Source: Bacteroidales bacterium
GTDB lineage: Bacteria > Bacteroidota > Bacteroidia > Bacteroidales > Muribaculaceae
DNA: 7,058 nucleotides
Direction of reading: 5' to 3'
NCBI GenBank assembly: GCA_004557195.1
Contig: SFER01000110.1
Location: 1-7,058 of the forward strand
Every line of letters begins with the position of its first letter. Positions within the stretch are counted from its first letter, which is position 1. The notes below the pieces were generated by a model. That model saw only the letters and a list, made by a program, of their open reading frames with translations. It was not told the origin of the DNA and did no database searches. Positions 1 to 5,718 of this stretch are shown in pieces. The translations under genes were made by a program, and so were the position numbers.

Positions 1-668
1 ATGGTGCATTTTTCGGTGCCTTTTTCATATTCGGCGCTTTCGCCAGGCTCGAGGCTGTGGAGTTGCGGCTTGATTTTGCTCTTCCCCACAAGCACTTTCC
101 CTTCTTCGAGGGTTGTTGTGATTATTTTGTCCTCGGGATAGGCTTTTACGTTGAATTTTGTGCCGGTTACCTTCACCATCATGTCGTAGGCTTTGACGAT
201 AAATGGGCGGTCTTCGTCTTTTGTTATTTCAAAGAATGCCTCTCCTTCGATTCTCACTTCGCGTTTCGATGCGGTGAAATTCTCGGGATAATATAGGTGT
301 GTGTCCGAGTTGAGTTCCACTTTACTGCCATCGGGGAGCACCACAATCATCTTGTCGCCGCGCTGAGCATAGATTTCATGTATCTCTGGCTCTTCCCACT
401 TCGATAGTCGATAGGTGCCATAGCCAAGGCCGAGAAGCACAAGCACTGCTGCTGCGTAACTCACGATTTTCAATGCCATGGATGTGCGTTTGGCGCAAAC
501 CTCTTTCATCAAGGCTTGGAACACTTTGTCTTCTTCAAATTCGGGGATGTCGATATTGGCAGTGTCGATAGGTTTCCCTTCGATTATGTTGTTAATGTCT
601 CTGTCGATGTGTTCTTCGATGTAGTCAAACACTTCGGGTGCTGTTTTGTTTCTGTTGAATAGTCCCAT
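1..668 (-). CDS. FecR-like anti-sigma factor, membrane-bound (partial, C-terminus missing)
   Basis: Inner-membrane regulator of the FecR family, which in Bacteroidota holds or activates an ECF sigma factor in response to an outer-membrane TonB-dependent receptor. I translated it by hand: 222 full codons with no stop run off the left edge, so the downstream end is lost. Residues 1-63 are a charged cytoplasmic part. Residues 64-87 form one hydrophobic transmembrane segment with YAAAVLVLLGLGYG. From about residue 99 the periplasmic FecR domain begins, with the typical RGDK..VVLPDGS.V.LNS, then EVRIEGEAFFEI, RPFIVKA and TGTKFNVKAY. The usual family length is about 300-350 residues, so the C-terminal FecR domain is probably beyond the window. 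The start is the ATG at 668-666. A poor -7-like stretch lies at 706-714, with three rather than two bases between TA and TTTG. No sigma gene precedes it; the upstream gene ends at a terminator. The family call is firm; the cognate sigma factor and receptor are unknown. Confidence 0.9.
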   Translation of the reverse strand, partial: MGLFNRNKTAPEVFDYIEEHIDRDINNIIEGKPIDTANIDIPEFEEDKVFQALMKEVCAKRTSMALKIVSYAAAVLVLLGLGYGTYRLSKWEEPEIHEIYAQRGDKMIVVLPDGSKVELNSDTHLYYPENFTASKREVRIEGEAFFEITKDEDRPFIVKAYDMMVKVTGTKFNVKAYPEDKIITTTLEEGKVLVGKSKIKPQLHSLEPGESAEYEKGTEKCT

Positions 669-720
669 TTTGGAGTTTATTTTATTACTAATACACAATC
701 GCCTCCAAAAAGTATTATAT

Positions 721-761
721 AAAAAAAGAAAAAAGTGGAAAAAATTCACATTTTCTCCACT
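721..761 (-). terminator. Rho-independent terminator of the ndh-META lipoprotein operon
   Basis: Read on the minus strand, AGTGGAGAAAA pairs with TTTTTTCCACT (11 pairs, one G-U) around the loop TGTGAA (plus-strand 734-761). A T-rich run follows at 733-721. On the plus strand no T run follows the stem, so it works in the minus direction only. It lies 41 bases after the stop of the META lipoprotein gene and before the FecR gene, which should therefore have its own promoter. Confidence 0.85.
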
Positions 762-801
762 CTACTCTAATGTTAACTTAAAAAATATTTATGAAAAAAT
801 G

Positions 802-1692
802 CTATTGTTCGAGGTTGAGTCGTTTTAGAACGATTATCTTTTTCATCTTGTTGTCGAGGAGGATTACCTCGCTTGACTTCTCTACCGAGAAGTATTCCAC
901 GCTTTCGAGGGCAACAAGAAGTTTGGTCTCGAGGTTGATTTCGGGGCACATCATTCGGGTGGATGCTATGTCCTGGAATTGAATTGCGTTCTTTTTCTTC
1001 GGGTCGAGCACTATGCAGCCGTTGATGATGTTGCAACCGCTGTTGCCGTGAAGTTTCAATTGGTCGGTGTCGATTGTTATCTTCACTCCATTCTTGCCAA
1101 ACGATTCGCCGTTGATTTCTTTCACCGTCCATGCTCCGTTGATTGCCGAGAGGTTGTGTTTGCGCAATTTGAGCACTCTATTGCCGTTTTTGTCGTAGAT
1201 GCTCAAGTGCACGATGCCGTCGATTGTGGAATAGGAGTAGGTGCAGGCATCGCCTATGGCTTTGTTTATCGCCGATTCGGTTTTCATGTCGGGGCAAGCC
1301 ATCATCGTACTTATAATATTGGTAAAAGTGATGGTTTTCCCTTCACCCATTGTGAATCCGCCGTTGATAACATTGCAACTGTTGTTGCCATAGATGCGCT
1401 TGTCTTTTGCGCTGAACACAAGATATGGCATCTCATCTTTGTCGATTTTGTGATTGCCTACTGCCACAATTGTCCATTCTCCTGCAATTTTGCGGTAATG
1501 CTTGGCAATTTCGGTGCCCGATGTGGTTTCGTTTGAAGTGGTGTTGTCGGTCTCTTCCGGCACCACATCTTCTTCGATGGGAATTTCTTTCCCCTCGACT
1601 TCTGTCCCTGTTGTTACATTTTTCTGGAATAGTGAGCAACCGGTGAGCATTGTTGCCGATACCAGCATCGCTATTACAATTCTTTTTTTCAT
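802..1692 (-). CDS. Lipoprotein with two META (HslJ-like/DUF306) domains
   Basis: Predicted envelope lipoprotein of 296 residues. The N-terminus is a lipoprotein signal: basic MKKR, a hydrophobic run, then lipobox LTGC with the lipidated Cys at residue 19. Residues 20-65 are a polar, Glu/Thr-rich linker. Two META domains follow, at about 69-178 and 183-293. Each has the W.....NG-type opening, a GN.SCN / GNSGCN loop (Cys106, Cys220) and an ST.M.C segment (Cys133, Cys249). The paired cysteines could form one disulfide per domain, which is inference. META domains occur in the heat-shock protein HslJ, linked to novobiocin resistance, and in many secreted proteins of unknown role, so no reaction can be assigned. 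The ATG at 1692 lies 21 bases after the NADH dehydrogenase stop, with no promoter or terminator visible between, so the two are probably co-transcribed. A strong terminator follows the gene. The family is secure; the function is unknown. Confidence 0.88.
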   Translation of the reverse strand: MKKRIVIAMLVSATMLTGCSLFQKNVTTGTEVEGKEIPIEEDVVPEETDNTTSNETTSGTEIAKHYRKIAGEWTIVAVGNHKIDKDEMPYLVFSAKDKRIYGNNSCNVINGGFTMGEGKTITFTNIISTMMACPDMKTESAINKAIGDACTYSYSTIDGIVHLSIYDKNGNRVLKLRKHNLSAINGAWTVKEINGESFGKNGVKITIDTDQLKLHGNSGCNIINGCIVLDPKKKNAIQFQDIASTRMMCPEINLETKLLVALESVEYFSVEKSSEVILLDNKMKKIIVLKRLNLEQ

Positions 1693-1713
1693 TAGCTAAA
1701 TTATTTATGATTG

Positions 1714-3006
1714 TTAAAGTGAATTTTCGTCCCAGTGTGCGCGTTTCGGATACTTCGATGGCAGGAGCAACAGGCGGAGCGAGGTGCTGTAGGTGAAATA
1801 TGCCCATACCCAGTGGGTGAGAACGCTCACCTTGTTGCGCATTCCAAGGAGTGAAATCAAGTGAATAAACATCCATGTGAGCCATGCCGGTCGTCCATAG
1901 AGGTGCAGGTGGTTAAGGTCGGCAACAGCGCGGTTGCGTCCTACTGTTGCCATCGAGCCTTTGTCGTTGTAGCGGAATGAGTACTTCATTTCTCCGCAAT
2001 TGAGGTTCTTGGCAAGGTTGGCTGCCTGCTGGATTGCTACCTGTGCGAGTTGCGGATAGCCTCTTTCAAATTCTTTGGATGTGAGGAATGCGATGTCGCC
2101 AAGTGCGAATACATCTTCCACGCCCTTCACTCGGTTGTATTCATCCACGATGAAGCGGTGTCCGGGACCGTAGGTGTCGTCGCTAAAGCCGTCCATGCTT
2201 TCGGCGGTGATACCGGCTGTCCATATCAGTGCCTCGCAGTAGTGTGTGGTTCCGTCGGAGAGCGTTACGACATTGTTTTCGTAGCTTTTCATGTTCACTC
2301 CGAGTTTGACGTCAACCATCAAGTGCCCGAGATATTCGTAGGCATGTTTCGATGCTTCTTCACTCATGGTGCGCAACACGCGGTCGGCTCCTTCGATGAG
2401 TGTGATTGATATTTCGTCTTGGCTGATTTCGGGGTATTCGCGACCGAGGATGTAGCGTTTCATTTCGCCGAGTGCTCCGGCTACCTCTACACCTGTGGGT
2501 CCGGCTCCGATTACCACGAAACTCAATATTTTGCGACGCGACTCGCTATCTTTGCACAAGCTTGCGCGCTCTAATCTTTCAAGTATCTCGCTTTTGAGTC
2601 GTAGGGCTTCCGACATCGATTTGAGTGTGAACACGCTCTCTTTGAGGTTGGGGATGCCGAAGAAGTTGTTGGTAGTTCCTGCTGCAATCACCAATTTGTC
2701 GTAGGGAATCACATCGAATTGTGTTTCGATGGTCTTTTCCTTGGTGTTGACGCGCTTCACGTCGCCCATTCTAAACACTGCGCCTTTGATTTTGCGTATC
2801 TCGCGGCGGAATGGGAACGATATGCTGCCGGAATCGAGTCCGGAGGATGCAATCTGGTAGAACAACGGTGGGAATGAGTGAAAGTTGTTTTTGTCAACAA
2901 GAATCACTTCATATTTCTTTTTGTCGAGTTTCTTTGTGAGGTTGATTCCGGCAAAACCGCCTCCCACTACTACAATACGTTCTTTTTTGGTTACTTCTTT
3001 GCCCAT
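1714..3006 (-). CDS. ndh: Type II NADH dehydrogenase (NADH:quinone oxidoreductase, FAD-dependent)
   Basis: Single-subunit, non-proton-pumping enzyme that passes electrons from NADH through FAD to the quinone pool at the inner face of the cytoplasmic membrane. The chosen start gives 430 residues, normal for NDH-2. The FAD Rossmann loop is VVVGGGFAG (12-20). The NADH-binding Rossmann loop is VVIGAGPTGVEVAG (164-177). ALGDIA (301-306) contacts FAD. AQVAIQQ (321-327) is the quinone-site motif. The C-terminal part from about 374 is Trp-, Leu- and Phe-rich, as expected for the amphipathic membrane anchor of NDH-2. An in-frame TTG at 3057 would add 17 polar residues, but it overlaps the promoter -7 box, so ATG 3006 is preferred. 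The gene leads a probable two-gene operon with the META lipoprotein and is divergent from the TPR gene. Other members of this flavoprotein superfamily are possible, but the AQ.A.Q motif and the C-terminal anchor favour NDH-2. Confidence 0.93.
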   Translation of the reverse strand: MGKEVTKKERIVVVGGGFAGINLTKKLDKKKYEVILVDKNNFHSFPPLFYQIASSGLDSGSISFPFRREIRKIKGAVFRMGDVKRVNTKEKTIETQFDVIPYDKLVIAAGTTNNFFGIPNLKESVFTLKSMSEALRLKSEILERLERASLCKDSESRRKILSFVVIGAGPTGVEVAGALGEMKRYILGREYPEISQDEISITLIEGADRVLRTMSEEASKHAYEYLGHLMVDVKLGVNMKSYENNVVTLSDGTTHYCEALIWTAGITAESMDGFSDDTYGPGHRFIVDEYNRVKGVEDVFALGDIAFLTSKEFERGYPQLAQVAIQQAANLAKNLNCGEMKYSFRYNDKGSMATVGRNRAVADLNHLHLYGRPAWLTWMFIHLISLLGMRNKVSVLTHWVWAYFTYSTSLRLLLLPSKYPKRAHWDENSL

Positions 3007-3054
3007 AATTCTATATCTATTTTTTGATTTTTTGTCTTCTAATGAATTTCTGCA

Positions 3055-3062
3055 CAAATATA
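3055..3062 (-). promoter_or_regulatory. Bacteroidota-type promoter -7 box for ndh
   Basis: The minus strand reads TATATTTG, an exact match to the Bacteroides -7 consensus TAnnTTTG. It lies 48 bases before ATG 3006, giving a leader of about 40 bases. No TTTG -33 box is seen at the usual spacing upstream; that stretch is A/T-rich. The box overlaps the alternative TTG codon at 3057, which argues against that start. Confidence 0.6.
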
Positions 3063-3178
3063 GAAAAATTTCTTTAATTTATCTACGGTTTTAAGTATTT
3101 TTATACTATGAATTTGCTTTCTCTCACAAAAGTATGTTAATCGGCTCTATTTAATGCACTTTTTCTACACGTTTTCAC

Positions 3179-3186
3179 TATCTTTG
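3179..3186 (+). promoter_or_regulatory. Bacteroidota-type promoter -7 box for the TPR gene
   Basis: TATCTTTG matches TAnnTTTG exactly and lies 17 bases before ATG 3204. If it is used, the mRNA leader would be only about 10 bases. An in-frame GTG at 3186 begins inside the box and is unlikely to be the start. No clear -33 TTTG is present. The bases around it (CTATCTTTGTGCA) repeat those of the divergent ndh promoter. Confidence 0.6.
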
Positions 3187-3203
3187 TGCAAATTTTCCGG
3201 ACT

Positions 3204-5273
3204 ATGAAGTTTATCCATTCTATAAGATATATTTTTCTCGTAGCACTGTCGCTCGTCTCGTTCCTTGCCGGGGCGCAAATCAATACCGACCAGGTGGTGG
3301 CGATTGGCAGAAATGCGATGTATTTCGAGGATTACATTCTTTCTATCCAATATTTCAATCAGGCGATTGCCGCCAAGCCCTATCTTGCCGAGCCTTATTT
3401 CTTCCGAGCGGTGGCTAAGTTGCAACTCGAGGATTATTCGGGTGCCGAGGCTGACGCTTCGCTCGCCATCGAGCGAAATCCGTTTATTGTCGATGCCTAT
3501 CAGGTGCGAGGAATCGCTCGCCAGAATCTAAAGGACCTCGAGGGGGCTGTCGCCGATTACGACAAGGGGCTTGAGCAACTCCCTGAGAGTCAGCCGTTCC
3601 TGCTCAATAAGGCTGTCGCGCTCACCGAATTGAAGCGCTTCGACGATGCTTCCACCACTTTCGAGCATCTTTTCCGCTTCTATCCCAATTTCGACCGCGG
3701 CTACATTGCCCGGGCGCAGATGAACATCGAGCGAGGCGACACTGTGGCTGCGCTTGCCGATGCCGACAAGTCTATCTCGCTCTCGAAGACCAACGCCGAC
3801 GCGTTTGCGCTGCGTGCCGCCATTAAGATGCAATATAATAAGGAGTATGAGGCGGCTCTTGCCGATTTCGATAGCGCTATCAAACTCGAGCCGCAATATG
3901 CCCCTTATTTTATCAATCGCGCTTTTGCCAAATACAGCCTGGATGATTATTTCGGCGCTATGGCAGACTATGACTATGCGGTGAGCCTCGACCCGACTAA
4001 TGTGGTGGCTCGTTTCAACCGCGGTTTGCTCCTTGCGCAGGTGCGCGACAATAACAAGGCTATCGCCGATTTCTCGTTTGTCATCGAGATGGAGCCTAAT
4101 AATGTGATGGCGCGATACAATCGTGCCGAACTCTATGCCGCTACTCGCCAATACGCTCTCGCGGTTGCCGATTACGATGTGGTTATCGATGCTTCGCCCG
4201 AAATGGCGGGCTTATATTATGCCCGCAGCGAGTGCAAGCGTCTCTCGGGCGACATTGCCGGTGGCGAGCGCGACTACAATAAGTCGCAAGCGCTCTATCG
4301 CGCTCGCAAGAAGCGCGGTGCGAAAGGCACAGGCACTCCCGCCGCCGACAGCGCCAACGCTGCCGATGAGAATCCGGCAGGGGAGGGGGCTCCCGACGAC
4401 GAGGAGGTGAAGGCGATGTTCCAAACTCTGCTCACTGTGGAGCCGGAGACCAACGAGAAGCCTCGCTATGACAACAAGACGCGCGGTCGCATCCAGGATT
4501 CCAATTTCCGCATCGATGCTGCGCCGATGTTCTTCATTTCCTACTATTATTCGCTCTCCGACCTTAACAATGCGTCGAATTTCGCTCGTGAAATCACCGA
4601 CCTCAATGAGCGGAAGGTGCTCGCCGCGCCGCTCTATCTCACCAATGTGTCGCAGTCGCTCTCGGAGGAGGAGATTTCTCGCCATTTCAATTCCATCAAC
4701 TATTACACGGGGCTTATCAGCAACAATCCGGGGCGGAGCATCGACTATTTCGCACGCGCTATCGATTTCTTCCTCGTGAAGAACTATGACGCGGCGCTTG
4801 CCGATCTCAATCGCGCCATTTCGCTCAGTCCCGATTTCACGCTCGCCTATTTTGCGCGTGCCAATGTGCGCATGAGCATTCACCTTGCGTCGCAGGCGTG
4901 CCCTGCGGCTTCCTCGCCACAAACCGGTGCCGCGCTCCCCGATGCCGGGGCTATGATTGCCGAAAAACGTGCTCTCAACGATATCCGCGAGGTGATTTCC
5001 GACCTCGACGAGGTGATTTCCCGCTCGCCGCAGTTTATCTATGCCTATTACAATAAGGGGTGCGCGCTCTATATGATGCGCGACTACACTTCCTCGATTT
5101 CGGCGTTCTCCAAGGCTGTGGAGCTGAAGCGCGACCTCGGGGAGGCTTACTACAACCGCGGCTTGTCCTATTTCAGCCTCGGAAACAAGGCTCTCGGCAC
5201 TGCCGACTTGAGCAAGGCGGGCGAACTTGGTATCTCGCCGAGCTACAGTGTGCTAAAGCGGATGTCGCGATAG
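3204..5273 (+). CDS. Exported tetratricopeptide-repeat (TPR) protein, about 14 repeats
   Basis: A 689-residue secreted or periplasmic TPR protein, presumably a protein-protein scaffold; no partner can be named. Residues 1-24 are a signal peptide (basic start, hydrophobic core, probable cleavage after LAGA). Ten TPRs follow. Their helix-B motif (A.ADYD/F-like) recurs at 47, 81, 115, 149, 183, 218, 252, 286, 320 and 354, a 34-residue period with one 35. Residues 366-402 are a low-complexity linker, first basic, then Ala/Gly/Pro/acidic. Residues 403-510 form a domain I do not recognise, including RGRIQDSNFRIDAAPMFF and a Tyr cluster. A second block of about four TPRs spans 511-676, with helix-B motifs at 531, 597, 631 and 665. 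The repeat before 597 is stretched by about 32 residues of Ala/Pro-rich sequence. ATG 3204 is chosen because the upstream GTG overlaps the promoter and the signal peptide starts here. It looks more G+C-rich than the minus-strand genes and appears monocistronic. TPR family and export are secure; the role is unknown. Confidence 0.92.
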   Translation: MKFIHSIRYIFLVALSLVSFLAGAQINTDQVVAIGRNAMYFEDYILSIQYFNQAIAAKPYLAEPYFFRAVAKLQLEDYSGAEADASLAIERNPFIVDAYQVRGIARQNLKDLEGAVADYDKGLEQLPESQPFLLNKAVALTELKRFDDASTTFEHLFRFYPNFDRGYIARAQMNIERGDTVAALADADKSISLSKTNADAFALRAAIKMQYNKEYEAALADFDSAIKLEPQYAPYFINRAFAKYSLDDYFGAMADYDYAVSLDPTNVVARFNRGLLLAQVRDNNKAIADFSFVIEMEPNNVMARYNRAELYAATRQYALAVADYDVVIDASPEMAGLYYARSECKRLSGDIAGGERDYNKSQALYRARKKRGAKGTGTPAADSANAADENPAGEGAPDDEEVKAMFQTLLTVEPETNEKPRYDNKTRGRIQDSNFRIDAAPMFFISYYYSLSDLNNASNFAREITDLNERKVLAAPLYLTNVSQSLSEEEISRHFNSINYYTGLISNNPGRSIDYFARAIDFFLVKNYDAALADLNRAISLSPDFTLAYFARANVRMSIHLASQACPAASSPQTGAALPDAGAMIAEKRALNDIREVISDLDEVISRSPQFIYAYYNKGCALYMMRDYTSSISAFSKAVELKRDLGEAYYNRGLSYFSLGNKALGTADLSKAGELGISPSYSVLKRMSR

Positions 5274-5291
5274 CGATTTTTTTCATTTTTT
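5264..5291 (+). terminator. Probable Rho-independent terminator overlapping the TPR stop codon
   Basis: TCGC (5265-5268) pairs with GCGA (5273-5276) around the tetraloop GATA, with an extra G-U pair outside. Seven T follow directly at 5277-5283, then a second T run at 5286-5291. The stem is short but ideally placed. The TAG stop (5271-5273) lies partly inside the loop and stem. Confidence 0.45.
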
Positions 5292-5321
5292 GTTATGCAA
5301 ATATTCAAAAGTGCATTTTGG

Positions 5322-5343
5322 ATTTATCATTTAGGTGATAAAT
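5322..5343. repeat. Short perfect inverted repeat (hairpin or operator-like)
   Basis: ATTTATCA and TGATAAAT are perfectly complementary arms of 8 bp around TTTAGG, with a possible outer G-T pair. No T run follows, so it is not a typical terminator. It lies between the TPR terminator and the -7 box of the next gene, about 170 bases upstream of that box. It could be a regulator site, or chance in AT-rich DNA. Confidence 0.35.
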
Positions 5344-5510
5344 TGTCGTTTTCGCCACTTAACATTCGTTTTTTTCAAATCATTGTTTTCCAAATACTTA
5401 ATTATTTATATTTCTTACTTAAAATCAAATAAGGGCAAAATTCTATCGAAATATCCAAAATATTAACACTCTTTAACCCTCCCCCGGTAGATTTTTTTAT
5501 AAAAACTCAT

Positions 5511-5518
5511 TAATTTTG
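5511..5518 (+). promoter_or_regulatory. Bacteroidota-type promoter -7 box upstream of the DUF3575 gene
   Basis: TAATTTTG is an exact TAnnTTTG match, 200 bases before ATG 5719. Upstream is a T run (5492-5498) but no TTTG at the standard -33 spacing. In such AT-rich DNA a chance match is possible, so this is weaker than the two divergent promoters. It predicts a leader of roughly 190 bases. Confidence 0.4.
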
Positions 5519-5718
5519 CGACGCATTAATAAAAATAATTAATTGCCATTGGAGCTTTATACATAATTATTATTAAACAATGTGAACTGATATCTTCAAA
5601 ACAACCGGAATTGCCGAACCTTTTAAAAAAAATTAAATGGATTAGCCAAAAATTCAAAGCCGGGTCAATAACCTTATGTTATGATGTATCACTCTATTTG
5701 TTTATGTTGTAATAATCG

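Larger units (their letters stand above)
5274..5718. other. AT-rich gene-free region before the DUF3575 gene
   Basis: This 445-base stretch holds no convincing gene. It contains the TPR terminator tail, a perfect 8-bp hairpin (5322-5343), an exact -7 box (5511-5518), and a second poorer -7-like sequence, TCTATTTG (5693-5700), close to the next ATG. If the first promoter is used, the DUF3575 gene has a leader of roughly 190 bases, which could hold regulation at the RNA level. I searched by eye for a long inverted-repeat pair that would suggest an invertible, phase-variable promoter, as known for some Bacteroidales surface loci, and found none inside the region. I recognise no riboswitch. Confidence 0.6.

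Noticed and set aside
57..296. A 79-residue open frame on the plus strand near the left edge
   Set aside because: The minus strand here encodes the FecR domain without interruption, so this is its shadow.
979..1536. A 185-residue open frame on the plus strand opposite the META lipoprotein gene
   Set aside because: The sense strand encodes a clear lipoprotein with two META domains; the antisense frame has no family features.
3528..4151. A 207-residue open frame on the minus strand opposite the TPR gene
   Set aside because: It is antisense to a well-supported TPR gene, has no recognisable domain, and its openness follows from the codon use of the sense strand.
4212..4922. A 236-residue open frame on the minus strand opposite the TPR gene
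   Set aside because: Its Arg/Ile/Glu-heavy composition mirrors the sense codons; no signal, motif or promoter was seen.
5295..5432. A 45-residue open frame from ATG 5295, with a Phe/Ile/Leu-rich C-terminal half
   Set aside because: No ribosome binding site, no promoter of its own, a composition that simply reflects AT-rich noncoding DNA, and it begins just behind the TPR terminator.
5523..5546. Imperfect inverted repeat GCATTAAT / ATTAATTGC just after the -7 box
   Set aside because: The arms are nearly all A/T with a bulge; chance pairing is likely in this composition.
5274..5718. Possible invertible promoter ahead of the fimbrial-type gene
   Set aside because: An ACATTCGTTT-like stretch near 5362 recalled Bacteroides invertible-promoter repeats, but I found no inverted partner within the region.
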